Shown in pieces: positions 34,261 through 43,369 of a DNA stretch of 64,000 bases. The position numbers and the translations under genes were made by a program. Position 1 is the first letter of the stretch. Each line of letters begins with the position of its first letter. The stretch spans positions 62,001 to 126,000 of the forward strand of contig NZ_JARVRH010000007.1 of the NCBI RefSeq assembly GCF_030209755.1, read 5' to 3'. The notes beneath the pieces are model-generated. The model was not told the DNA's origin, searched no databases, and saw only the letters and a list, made by a program, of their open reading frames with translations. The stretch comes from Arthrobacter sp. efr-133-TYG-118 (lineage in GTDB: Bacteria > Actinomycetota > Actinomycetes > Actinomycetales > Micrococcaceae).

Positions 34261-36720
34261 GCCGGGCTCCCGCGGGGTGCGGGGATACGTCCGCACGTTT
34301 CGCCTTCGCTGGAACCGGTGAAGAGCTTCGATAAAGAGGATTCCTCCGAGCGCGCTTGCAAGTGCCGTCAGCAGAAGATCGTTCCGGGGCCATTCCAAGC
34401 CGAAGAAGTCTTGGAGGAGGGGCACTGTCAGGACAAAGACCAGCCCCAGGTGCATCGCACCGATGATGGCCGCGCGTCGCAGGTTTATCGGGCGCGAGAT
34501 GGCGGCCAGTATCCACAGGCCCGTGAGTGAGAGCGTGAGTACGGAGGCGGTTCGGGTGGCGTTGCTTGTGTGGCCGCCGACAGCCATTGCGTAGACGTTG
34601 ACGCCAAAGACGGCGGCAGCGACGATGAGGCCTGCGGGTACGGCGAATGAGAGGGAGCGTTTAAGGAATCCGGGGGAGTAGCGGCGGGTATTGGGCATGA
34701 GGGCAAGGAAGAACGCCGGGATTCCGATGGTGAGGCCGTCGGTGGCGGAGAGCTGGCGTGGCAGGAACGGGAACTCCATAAGGAGTGATCCGAAGATGAT
34801 GGAGAGGACGATCGCGTAAGCGGTCTTGCTAAGGAACAGGACCGAAACCCGTTCAATATTCGCGATGACGCGCCTGCCCTCCGCGACCACGCCGGGAAGC
34901 CTGTCAAAGCGCCCGTCCAGAAGGACAAGGCGGGACACTGCCTTGGTGGCAGCCGCGGCTGAGTCCATGGCGATACCGATGTCCGCTTCCTTAAGTGCAA
35001 GTGCGTCGTTGACCCCGTCCCCTGTCATCGCGACAGTATGGCCTCCCCGCTGCAGGGCAAGGACCATGTCTCTTTTCTGCGCTGGGGTGACCCGTCCGAA
35101 TACCATGTTGTTCTCCAGGGCTTCCAGCATCAGGTCCGGATCCTTCGGCAGCTCCCGTGCATCGTACCCGTTTTCCGCTTCCAGTCCGACCTCGCGGGCG
35201 ACGGCGGCGACGGTGCGGGGATCGTCGCCGGAGATGATCCTCACATCCACTTTCTGCTCCCGGAAGTAGGCAAGGACCTGTGCAGCGTCCGGGCGCACCT
35301 TCTCCCGGAAGGTGAGTAGGCAGATTGGGGCGCAGCCGGCCGGTGGTTGCTCTTCCGCGGCGTCCTGCACGGCGAGCGGGCCGGGCAAATAAGCCAGGAC
35401 CAAGGTCCGCAGCGCGGACGAAGCTAGACGGGCTGCTGCCTCAAGGACGCGAGCTGTGCCTGGGGTATCTTCGCGGAGGACTATCTCCGGAGCGCCCAGC
35501 ACCCAGGTGCCCGAGACGAGTTGGCCTGAGCCGAAACTGACGGCGCTCCATTTCCGTGTGGAAGAGAATCGCGCCGTCGAGCTCGGGCGAAGGTTGGCGT
35601 CCGATGGGAAGGCGCCGGCGAGACAGCGAGCGGTGGCATTGGCCTGGGGGTCGGCCCCGAACCAGCCCAGAGCCTGCCGCCACCCGGGGTCCGGCGACGC
35701 GCTCGTTTCGTGGATGGCGTCGAAGACAATCCGACCTTCGGTGAGCGTGCCCGTCTTGTCCAGACAGAGCATGTCCACACGGGCGAGGCCTTCGACGGCT
35801 GCCAGTTCCTGGATCAGGACTTTCGCACGGGCCAACCGTATGCCGCCGACGGCGAAAGCGACGCTTGTCAGGAGCACCAGGCCCAGAGGGATCATCGCAA
35901 TGACGCTGGCGACTGCACCCACGGCTCCCGCAGTCCAACGTCCCGTGGCGATGGCTTGCTCCCAACCGCCGTTGGCCTGCATTTGCCCGTTGATGACGAG
36001 GACCATGACAGGCAATAGCAGCCACGTGATCCAACGCAGGATCCTGTTGAGACTATTGCGGATCTCGGAGTTGACCATGGAGAAGCGCTTGGCCTCGGCG
36101 GTCAGCTTGCGCGCGAAGGAGTCGGCGCCGACACGGACCACCTGGGCCGTGCCGTGGCCGGCCACAACGCTGGAACCGGAGAGTACTTCGGATCCCGGTC
36201 CCTTGCTCACAGGATTTGATTCGCCAGTGAGGAGCGATTCGTCAATTTCCAGGCCGTCGCTATCGATGATGGATGCGTCCGCGGGCACCTGGTCGCCGAC
36301 GCCCAGCAGGAGGACGTCGTCGCGGACGACGTCTTGAATCTCAACGTCCTGCGCGGTGCCGTCCCGAACCACGCGGGCCAGGGAGGCGTTGAGAATTGCG
36401 AGCCGATCCAAGGACATTTTGGCCCGGTATTCCTGAACGACACCAATGAGGATATTTCCCGCGGCGGCCAGCCCGAAGAGCGCATCCTTCCACTGGCCCA
36501 GAAGAAGCAGCAGGCCGAAGCTGCAGCCCACGATCGCGTTGAACAGCGTCAGCACGTTCGCCCGGAAGATCTGCCACAGCGTTCTGCTTGGAGTGTCTGA
36601 AACGGTGTTGGCCAGTCCTGCTTCCGTTCGGGCCACGACCCCAGCGCTGGACAGCCCGAGTTCGATAGGTGGGCGGGTCCCGTAAACGCCGGGATGGTTC
36701 AGGGCTGGATGCTGGGTCAC
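34243..36720 (-). CDS. Cation-transporting P-type ATPase (CtpE-like)
   Basis: This 825-residue pump has TGES (165-168), the phosphorylation site DKTGTLT with Asp321, a GDGVND hinge and about ten transmembrane helices. Helix 4 reads AMIPLGLVLLTSVAFAVGG, which resembles actinobacterial CtpE ATPases reported to move calcium. No heavy-metal-binding domain is present. The GTG at 36720 follows AAGGAAAG; the open frame extends 41 codons further but runs into the phosphoketolase gene. It lies 40 bp downstream of xfp and is probably co-transcribed with it. Confidence 0.9.
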   Translation of the reverse strand: MTQHPALNHPGVYGTRPPIELGLSSAGVVARTEAGLANTVSDTPSRTLWQIFRANVLTLFNAIVGCSFGLLLLLGQWKDALFGLAAAGNILIGVVQEYRAKMSLDRLAILNASLARVVRDGTAQDVEIQDVVRDDVLLLGVGDQVPADASIIDSDGLEIDESLLTGESNPVSKGPGSEVLSGSSVVAGHGTAQVVRVGADSFARKLTAEAKRFSMVNSEIRNSLNRILRWITWLLLPVMVLVINGQMQANGGWEQAIATGRWTAGAVGAVASVIAMIPLGLVLLTSVAFAVGGIRLARAKVLIQELAAVEGLARVDMLCLDKTGTLTEGRIVFDAIHETSASPDPGWRQALGWFGADPQANATARCLAGAFPSDANLRPSSTARFSSTRKWSAVSFGSGQLVSGTWVLGAPEIVLREDTPGTARVLEAAARLASSALRTLVLAYLPGPLAVQDAAEEQPPAGCAPICLLTFREKVRPDAAQVLAYFREQKVDVRIISGDDPRTVAAVAREVGLEAENGYDARELPKDPDLMLEALENNMVFGRVTPAQKRDMVLALQRGGHTVAMTGDGVNDALALKEADIGIAMDSAAAATKAVSRLVLLDGRFDRLPGVVAEGRRVIANIERVSVLFLSKTAYAIVLSIIFGSLLMEFPFLPRQLSATDGLTIGIPAFFLALMPNTRRYSPGFLKRSLSFAVPAGLIVAAAVFGVNVYAMAVGGHTSNATRTASVLTLSLTGLWILAAISRPINLRRAAIIGAMHLGLVFVLTVPLLQDFFGLEWPRNDLLLTALASALGGILFIEALHRFQRRRNVRTYPRTPREPGSLPAP

Positions 36721-36760
36721 ATGATTCTTTCCTTGGGACTTAATGCCTCTCGCACCGACG

Positions 36761-39157
36761 TTAGGGGCGGGGCGGTGTCCAGGCCCAGTCCCGGATTTCC
36801 GGGAGGTCTTCGAAGTGCTCGCGGATGTATCGCGCATGTGCATCCAGCTGCCTGCGGCAGAGGTCGACGAGTTCAGCCGCGCCCGTGACCTGCCGGTGAA
36901 CGCGTCGCAGCGCTTCGATGACCAGGTGGTACCGGCTCATCTTGTTCAGGACCACCATGTCAAAAGGAGTGGTGGTGGTTCCCTGTTCGTTGTAGCCGCG
37001 GACGTGGAACCGTTCGGGGCGAGGCCTCCCGTGCAGGAGTTGATGCAGGGCCCGGGCGTACCCGTGCCAGGCCATGATGACTTCTCCGTCGGCTGTGAAC
37101 AGTTCTTCGAACTTTTCAGCGGACAGCCCGTGGGGGTGGGTGTCGCGGGGCGGAAGGACCATGGCATCCATGATGTTGACAACGCGGACCGTGAGTTCGG
37201 GGAGATGTTTTTGCAGTAACCAGGCTGCGGCAAGTGTCTCTTCGGTGGGGATGTCCCCGGCACAGGCCATGACGACGTCGGGTACGGCCCGGGAGCCGTC
37301 GGGCTCCTCGTTACCGGCCCACGACCAGCTGGACGCTCCTGCCGCTGCGTGACGCCTTGCCTCCTCCAGCGTCAGGTATTGCGGGTGCGGTTGTTTGTCC
37401 ACTACCACCAGGTTCACGTAGTCCTTACTCCGCAGTATGTGTTCGGCGGTGACCAGGAGGGTGTTGGCGTCCGGAGGCAGGTACACGCGGGTGACGGTTC
37501 CAGACAGGGACAGCACAGTGTCAATCAGTCCGGGTCCCTGGTGGCTGAAGCCGTTGTGGTCGTTGCGCCAGCAGGTGGAAGTCAGGAGGATGTTCAGGCT
37601 CGGTACGGGTGCGCGCCATTCAAGTTCCCTCGCGTGCTGGAGCCATTTGGCGTGTTGGATGGTCATCGACGCACTGACCATCGCGAACGCCTCATAGCTG
37701 GCAAAAAGTCCATGGCGGCCAGTGAGCAGGTAACCCTCCAGCCAGCCCTGGCACAAATGCTCGGAGAGGACTTCCATGACCCTGCCTTGCGCCGAGACGT
37801 GGTCTTCAGCCAGGGCATGCTCACCGTCCCTGGCAGGTTCCAGAAGGCAGCGGTCGGTGGCCTGGAAAACAGCCCCGAGCCGGTTGCTGTTGGTTTCGTC
37901 CGGGCAGAAGAGCCGGAACCGGGGATTGGTGGCCGTCGCGATGTAAATGTCCCGGAGCAGTTCCCCCAGCGGCTTGGTGGTTTCATGGACGATCGACCCC
38001 CGCGGGGCCGCCGGTACCGCGTACTGTTCCAGGTCGGGGATCTCAAGGGCAGTCCCGTCCCGGCCCGCACGGGCTGCGCCCATGCGGAGGCTGCTCGCCG
38101 GGGCAAGTGCGGCCAGCTCGGGGACGAGCCGGCCTGTGCTGTCGAAGAGGGTTTCCGGCCTGTAGGAGCGCATCCAGGCCTCAAGCTGCGCCAGGTGTTC
38201 GGAATTCTCGCGAACGCTTGCCAGAGGTACTTGGTGGGAACGAAAGGTTCCTTCGACGGGGAGCCCGTCCACCGTGGCCGGCCCGGTCCACCCTTTGGGC
38301 GTTCGCAGGATGATGGCGGGCCAGTGTGCCGGGCCGTGCACGCCCTGGCTGCGCGCCTTGGATTGCAGTTCGCGGATACGCCCATAAGACTCGTCCATCG
38401 CGGTGGCCAAGGCGCGGTGGACCAGCAAAGGATCGTCGCCGGAGACGGTCACCGGGTCCCAGCCGTGGGCCTTGAGCAGCGCTTCAACGTCCTCGTTTGT
38501 TCTCCAGCCCAGGACGGTTGGGCCGGAGATCTTGTGCCCGTTCAGATGCAGTATCGGCAGCACGGCACCGTCGCGGGCGGGGTTGAGGAAGGAGGGTGCT
38601 TTCCATGATGCTTCCAATGGGCCGGTCTCGGCTTCGCCGTCGCCGATAACGCAGGCGACAATCAGCCCGGGGTTGTCCATGGCGGCGCCTGTGGCGTGCA
38701 TCAAGGAGTAGCCAAGCTCGCCTCCTTCGTGGATGGAACCAGGAGTGGCTGGGCCGACGTGGCTCGATACCCCGCCCGGAGTTGAAAATTGCCGGACAAG
38801 TCTCCGGAGCCCCGGGAGGTCCATCCCCACTTTGGGATAGATCTCCGAGTATGTGCCTTCAAGATAGATATTGGCGACGACAGCGGGCCCACCGTGGCCG
38901 GGACCAGCAACGAAGAGCACATCGGCGGAGGTCCGCCTGATCAGGCGGTTCAAATGGGCGTAGACCAGCGACAATCCAGGGCTGGTTCCCCAGTGTCCTA
39001 GAAGCCGTGGTTTGATGTGGCTTGGCAGCAAGGGTTCTCGCAGCAGCGGGTTTTCCTGGAGGTAGATCTGGGCAACAGTGAGGTAATTGGCCGCGGACCA
39101 ATACCGGTTCAGCGGCTCAAAGTCCTCGCCAGCAGCCTCATAGCTTGCTGTTTCCAT
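36761..39157 (-). CDS. xfp: Xylulose-5-phosphate/fructose-6-phosphate phosphoketolase
   Basis: This 798-residue enzyme is thiamine-diphosphate dependent. It cleaves xylulose-5-phosphate or fructose-6-phosphate with phosphate to acetyl phosphate plus a C3 or C4 sugar phosphate. It is full length, with GPGHGG (85-90), the TPP motif GDGEAETGPLEASWKAPSFL (172-191) and LHLNGHKISGPT. Acetate kinase is encoded just upstream on the same strand, so acetyl phosphate can be turned into ATP and acetate. Its own DosR-like box lies 116 bp upstream of the start. Confidence 0.96.
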   Translation of the reverse strand: METASYEAAGEDFEPLNRYWSAANYLTVAQIYLQENPLLREPLLPSHIKPRLLGHWGTSPGLSLVYAHLNRLIRRTSADVLFVAGPGHGGPAVVANIYLEGTYSEIYPKVGMDLPGLRRLVRQFSTPGGVSSHVGPATPGSIHEGGELGYSLMHATGAAMDNPGLIVACVIGDGEAETGPLEASWKAPSFLNPARDGAVLPILHLNGHKISGPTVLGWRTNEDVEALLKAHGWDPVTVSGDDPLLVHRALATAMDESYGRIRELQSKARSQGVHGPAHWPAIILRTPKGWTGPATVDGLPVEGTFRSHQVPLASVRENSEHLAQLEAWMRSYRPETLFDSTGRLVPELAALAPASSLRMGAARAGRDGTALEIPDLEQYAVPAAPRGSIVHETTKPLGELLRDIYIATATNPRFRLFCPDETNSNRLGAVFQATDRCLLEPARDGEHALAEDHVSAQGRVMEVLSEHLCQGWLEGYLLTGRHGLFASYEAFAMVSASMTIQHAKWLQHARELEWRAPVPSLNILLTSTCWRNDHNGFSHQGPGLIDTVLSLSGTVTRVYLPPDANTLLVTAEHILRSKDYVNLVVVDKQPHPQYLTLEEARRHAAAGASSWSWAGNEEPDGSRAVPDVVMACAGDIPTEETLAAAWLLQKHLPELTVRVVNIMDAMVLPPRDTHPHGLSAEKFEELFTADGEVIMAWHGYARALHQLLHGRPRPERFHVRGYNEQGTTTTPFDMVVLNKMSRYHLVIEALRRVHRQVTGAAELVDLCRRQLDAHARYIREHFEDLPEIRDWAWTPPRP

Positions 39158-39272
39158 GGGGTAGCCTCTTCCGGGTTCGACGGCGCGCCGAAGGCACGCG
39201 TTACTGGTGCCCGGGCTGTTTAGTCTTCACAGTGCTGGTCTTCACGGTGCCAGAGACCCGGCGGTGCGGTTA

Positions 39273-39286
39273 GGGCCATAGGGCCC
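39273..39286. promoter_or_regulatory. DosR-like box upstream of phosphoketolase
   Basis: GGGCCATAGGGCCC, flanked by TA and TA, lies 116 bp upstream of xfp. Its last base is the last base of the acetate kinase stop codon. Confidence 0.7.
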
Positions 39287-40452
39287 TAGAGGTTCCGAGT
39301 CGTTTGACCATTCGAAAGTAGGACGGCGGCTGTCGCCTCCGCGATTGCGCGTTCCTCGTCACTGGGAACAACCAGGATGGGAAACTTTGATCCGTCCGTG
39401 CTGATGGTGCGGATGCCGGCGCCTGCGGCATCGTTCCTGTCCTCGTCCATGTAAATGCCAAGCGGTCCGAGCATCGATATCACCCGCGACCTGAACTGGC
39501 CGGAATGCTCACCGATACCACCGGTGAAGACCAAGGCCTCGGCTCCTCCGACAACCATGTTGTAGGCGGCGATGTATTTGGCCAGGCGGTATGCGGCCAT
39601 GTCAGAGGCGAGGACAGCCCTGGGATCCCCGTGTTGCACCGCGTCTTGCACTGTGCGCATGTCGGCTGATCCGGCCACGCCCAGCAGGCCGGCCTCATGG
39701 TTGAGGAGCCGGTCCACCTCATCCAGGCTGAGGCCGCGGCGCTGCAACAGCGTGACAATGGACGGATCAAGATCGCCCGAACGGGTGCCCATGACCAGCC
39801 CTTCCAGAGGGGTCATGCCCATTGACGTGTCGACGCTGCGGCCGTTCTTCACGGCGGTTACAGAAGCGCCATTGCCAAGATGCGCCACGACCGTATTCAG
39901 TGAAGACACCGGGACTCCGAGGAACGCCGCGGCCTCGCGGCACGCGATCTCGACGGAGATCCCGTGGAAGCCGTAGCGCCGGATCCCGTAGTTCTTATAC
40001 AGGTCCTCCGGAATGGCGTATCGGGAGGCGTATCCGGGCATGGTGTGGTGGAAGGCTGTGTCGAAGACGGCTATCTGTGGTGTGTCAGGCCAACGGGCGG
40101 CGGCTGCTTGCATGCATGACACACTTGCCGCGTTATGGAGCGGGGCCAATTCGCCCAGTTCCCCGATAGCCGCCATCACGTCCAGCGTGACGCGGACGGG
40201 GGAGCTGAAGTGTTCCCCGCCATGCACCACCCGATGACCGATGGCGTCGAGGCTGGTACCGCCGGAAGTGTGCCGGACTGCCGCGTCCACCATATCGAAT
40301 ACAGCTCTAAGGGAGTCGGGACCCAGACGGCCCTCCGGTGGTCCATCAACGACTCGATCCAGCAGGATGTCCGGCTTCGTTCCGGCTGCTCCGATGCGCC
40401 GCAGCTGGTACTTCAAGGAAGAGGAACCCGGATTCAGTACCAGGATCAGCAT
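39286..40452 (-). CDS. ackA: Acetate kinase
   Basis: This 388-residue member of the ASKHA superfamily converts acetyl phosphate plus ADP to acetate plus ATP. Family signatures: LNPGSSSLKY near the N-terminus, HRVVHGGEHF, RRYGFHGIS, VVAHLGNGAS and FTGGIGEHS. It is slightly shorter than enterobacterial enzymes (about 400). No phosphotransacetylase gene is nearby; the acetyl phosphate source here is the adjacent phosphoketolase. A DosR-like box lies 91 bp upstream, shared with the divergent USP gene. Confidence 0.96.
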   Translation of the reverse strand: MLILVLNPGSSSLKYQLRRIGAAGTKPDILLDRVVDGPPEGRLGPDSLRAVFDMVDAAVRHTSGGTSLDAIGHRVVHGGEHFSSPVRVTLDVMAAIGELGELAPLHNAASVSCMQAAAARWPDTPQIAVFDTAFHHTMPGYASRYAIPEDLYKNYGIRRYGFHGISVEIACREAAAFLGVPVSSLNTVVAHLGNGASVTAVKNGRSVDTSMGMTPLEGLVMGTRSGDLDPSIVTLLQRRGLSLDEVDRLLNHEAGLLGVAGSADMRTVQDAVQHGDPRAVLASDMAAYRLAKYIAAYNMVVGGAEALVFTGGIGEHSGQFRSRVISMLGPLGIYMDEDRNDAAGAGIRTISTDGSKFPILVVPSDEERAIAEATAAVLLSNGQTTRNL

Positions 40453-40542
40453 GCCGAAGCCCTTTCGCGACGATCACACAGCGCGGTGCCACAAGATGTG
40501 TCACCCTTTGAGGACCATAACCCTGCATCCCGTCATCAGGGA

Positions 40543-40556
40543 GGGCCTTCCGGCCC
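40543..40556. promoter_or_regulatory. DosR-like box between ackA and USP
   Basis: GGGCCTTCCGGCCC is a perfect palindrome, centred 97 bp upstream of ackA (minus) and 79 bp upstream of the USP at 40628 (plus). Confidence 0.72.
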
Positions 40557-40627
40557 TAGCGGCTCGCTCAAGAGGCCGATGACACTAAGGATGGACGGCT
40601 GCAGCTTCCTGGAAGGCACGTGGGCTC

Positions 40628-41494
40628 GTGAAGAAACAGATTCTTGTTGGTGTCGATGGGGCATCGGTGGGCAGTGCTGCTGCGAACTGGGCAGCGGAAC
40701 GCGCCCGCGATCTTGGTCTTCAGCTCAATTTGGTGCACGCCGTTCCCGAACCGTGGGCTTTCCCGGAGAAAGCCCTCCACGAGAACGCAATCGCGCAGGC
40801 CAAGGACCTGCTGAACAGCGAGTCGGCTCGGATCAGCGCGCAGATTCCCGCCCTGGACGTCGTCACGACCTTGAGCGCGGGAGAGCCCTCCGAGAGCATG
40901 CGCAGGCTCTCTGCGGACGCGGAAATGCTCGTAGTGGGAACCGATCGACGGCCAGACAACCACGGCGAAGGATTTGGATCGGTCAGTTTTCAGATCGCCA
41001 TCATCAGCCACTGCGCCGTCGCGATTGTGCCTGCTCCCTCAAGGCTTGAGTCATCCGGCGTAGTGGTTGGTGTCGATGGCTCCCGGGACTCCGAACTCGC
41101 CGTCGAGTATGCAGCTGACGAGGCACTGCGAATGGGACAGGAACTCGTGATCCTCCATGCCGGGAGCGGCCATGATTCCGCCCCGTCCGGGAGGCCGGTG
41201 CTGTTGTCCGAATCGGTCCAGGGCTTGAGGGCGCGGCACCCGGGTTTGGTCGTACGCGAGATCCTGGACCTTGAGCGCGCGCCGGCCGAAGCGCTCCTCG
41301 ACGCCAGTACCCGTGCACGGCTGCTGGTCATAGGCTGCAAAGGAAGGGGCGGTGCCCGCGTCCTGGTCGGCTCCGTGGCTCAGCACGTGCTGCTCAACGT
41401 CCATTGCCCTACCCTGATAACCCGCCCCGCCATAGCAGGGGACGCTCCGGATGCGCCGGAGCCTGGAAGAGCACAGGGCCTTCAGACTGGGTAG
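40628..41494 (+). CDS. Tandem-domain universal stress protein
   Basis: This 288-residue protein has two UspA domains. The first has a degenerate loop (VVGTDRRPDNHGEGFGS); the second keeps GCKGRGGARVLVGS. The GTG start follows GGAAGG. It is divergent from ackA with a DosR-like box between them. The last 86 bases overlap, antisense, the 3' end of the convergent P-type ATPase gene, which is unusually long for a convergent overlap. Confidence 0.9.
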   Translation: MKKQILVGVDGASVGSAAANWAAERARDLGLQLNLVHAVPEPWAFPEKALHENAIAQAKDLLNSESARISAQIPALDVVTTLSAGEPSESMRRLSADAEMLVVGTDRRPDNHGEGFGSVSFQIAIISHCAVAIVPAPSRLESSGVVVGVDGSRDSELAVEYAADEALRMGQELVILHAGSGHDSAPSGRPVLLSESVQGLRARHPGLVVREILDLERAPAEALLDASTRARLLVIGCKGRGGARVLVGSVAQHVLLNVHCPTLITRPAIAGDAPDAPEPGRAQGLQTG

Positions 41495-43313
41495 GGCCCA
41501 ATGCCCGAAGTGCATTCAGGATTGTGGCGAGGTCCACCAACTCCTGAAGAAGAGCGCCGGCCACGGCCGGGACGACGCCGCATGCTGCCGCGGCCATCAA
41601 CCCCACGCTGAGGAGGATGCCTGTCCAGATACTCGTGCGCGCGATGTGGATGGTGTGCCTGCCAATACCCACGGCAACGGCGACCTTGGACAGGTCGTCG
41701 AGCATGATCACCACATCGGCCGATTCGCTGGCCGCGGTCGCTCCCTTGGCACCCATTGCTATGCCAACATCGGCCGCCGCCAAGACCGGTGCGTCGTTGA
41801 CTCCGTCACCGACCATCATCACCGGTCGCCGCTCCAACCGCGCGACGGCGGCAACCTTGTCGGCAGGCAGGCAATCCGCCAGGACCCGGGTGATCCCTGC
41901 CTCGGCCGCAATATGTGACGCCGTGGAACCGGTGTCACCGGTAAGGAGCATGGTTTCCCGCACACCGAGGCGTCGCAGCTGGGCCAAGGTGGCCACCGCG
42001 TTTTCCCGCAAAGGGTCGCTCATGATCAGCGTTCCGGCGAAACGCCTGTCCACACCAACGTAGATCCCAAGTTGTCCGCTGGCCACGTCGGCCTTTTCGA
42101 AGCCGGTCGTGGCCGATTCAACAAAGGCAGCTTTGCCAACCACCACAGTCTGGTTCCCGCAGACAGCCGTGACACCCTGGGTCGCGTGCTCGTTGGCGCT
42201 CCTGGCGGGCAGCAGAGGCAGGTCGCGGGATCGCGCGGCCTCAATCACAGAGGCTGCCAGCACATGGGAGGACGACTGCTCAGCGGACGCTGCGAGTTGC
42301 AGGATCCGCGCAGCGGATATTCCCACGGCTGCGGTCGTGGCGACCTGCACCTCGCGCAGGGTAGGGCGACCATGTGTCAGTGTGCCAGTCTTGTCGAACA
42401 CCGCCGTCTTGACCCGGGCAAGTTGTTCGAGGGTGCCGGCATTCTTGATGATGATCCCAGAATGGGCAGCCCGGCTGGTGCCGGCAAGGAACGCAACAGG
42501 AGCGGCGATCAACAGGGGACACGGTGTCGCAACGACCAACACCTGCGCGAATCGTTCAGCATCCCGGCTGAGGTACCAAGCGACTCCGGCCAGCAGGAAC
42601 GCAAACACGGTGAAGGGCACGGCATATCGGTCCGCAAGCCTGACGGTGGGTGCGCGGCTTGCCGCAGCCTCCTGGACCAGGGCCACGATCCGGCTGTACT
42701 GGGAGTCCGCGGCAGTGGCGCTCGCAACCATGCGAACTGCGTCCTCACCGTTGACGGTACCGCTCAGCAGCGCATCGCCTGCGCGGTGTTCGACCGGCAG
42801 GCTTTCACCCGTCAGCGATGATTCGTCGAAGGTCCCGGCAGCGGAGATCAAGAAGCCGTCTACGGGGACGATTTCGGAGGGTTTGACCAATAGTGTGTCT
42901 CCGGAACGAACCCTCCCCACTGGTACTTCTTCCACAGGGTTGCCCGGGGTCTCGCGATGCGCGGTCCGGGGAGCGCGCTCAAGGAGGGCTTTCAGCTCGT
43001 GCGTAGCCCGGCCGTGGGCAAATTCCTCCAGTGCGTCTCCTCCGGTGAGCATGAGCACGATGATGAGGGAGGCAACATATTCCCCGACCACGAGGGTGCT
43101 GACGATGGCCGTCACAGCAAGCAAGTCGATACCCCATCGTCCTCGAAAGAGATCCCGGAGCATGGACACGGCCCGATACGCCGCCACGGCCAGAGCATAG
43201 ATGCTTGCTGTTCCCTGTGCCGCTGGCCCCTGCCCGGCACCGAGCAGTACCCCAACGCAGCCCCCGATTAGCAGGGTGGCTGCCACTAATGGAAAACGCA
43301 GGATCGTGGGCAT
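41409..43313 (-). CDS. Heavy-metal P1B-type ATPase with TPCP motif
   Basis: This 634-residue pump has TGES (168-171), a metal-site motif Thr-Pro-Cys-Pro in helix 6 (263-266) where most P1B pumps have CPC, CPH or SPC, the phosphorylation site DKTGTLT (Asp307), and GDGVND. It has no N-terminal metal-binding domain. The TPC form makes the metal uncertain. It lies 56 bp downstream of the alcohol dehydrogenase and is probably the last gene of a PPOX-adh-ATPase operon. Confidence 0.9.
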   Translation of the reverse strand: MPTILRFPLVAATLLIGGCVGVLLGAGQGPAAQGTASIYALAVAAYRAVSMLRDLFRGRWGIDLLAVTAIVSTLVVGEYVASLIIVLMLTGGDALEEFAHGRATHELKALLERAPRTAHRETPGNPVEEVPVGRVRSGDTLLVKPSEIVPVDGFLISAAGTFDESSLTGESLPVEHRAGDALLSGTVNGEDAVRMVASATAADSQYSRIVALVQEAAASRAPTVRLADRYAVPFTVFAFLLAGVAWYLSRDAERFAQVLVVATPCPLLIAAPVAFLAGTSRAAHSGIIIKNAGTLEQLARVKTAVFDKTGTLTHGRPTLREVQVATTAAVGISAARILQLAASAEQSSSHVLAASVIEAARSRDLPLLPARSANEHATQGVTAVCGNQTVVVGKAAFVESATTGFEKADVASGQLGIYVGVDRRFAGTLIMSDPLRENAVATLAQLRRLGVRETMLLTGDTGSTASHIAAEAGITRVLADCLPADKVAAVARLERRPVMMVGDGVNDAPVLAAADVGIAMGAKGATAASESADVVIMLDDLSKVAVAVGIGRHTIHIARTSIWTGILLSVGLMAAAACGVVPAVAGALLQELVDLATILNALRALGPTQSEGPVLFQAPAHPERPLLWRGGLSG

Positions 43314-43369
43314 CGAAGCCGCCGCTCTTGGTTGCCTCCTCAGGGGAGGATCTTCAGTCTTCTGATTGC

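Noticed and set aside
36735..36748. GGGACTTAATGCCT upstream of the CtpE-like ATPase as a further DosR-like box
   Set aside because: Only the left half fits; the right half mismatches at several positions and it lies 15 bp from the start codon.
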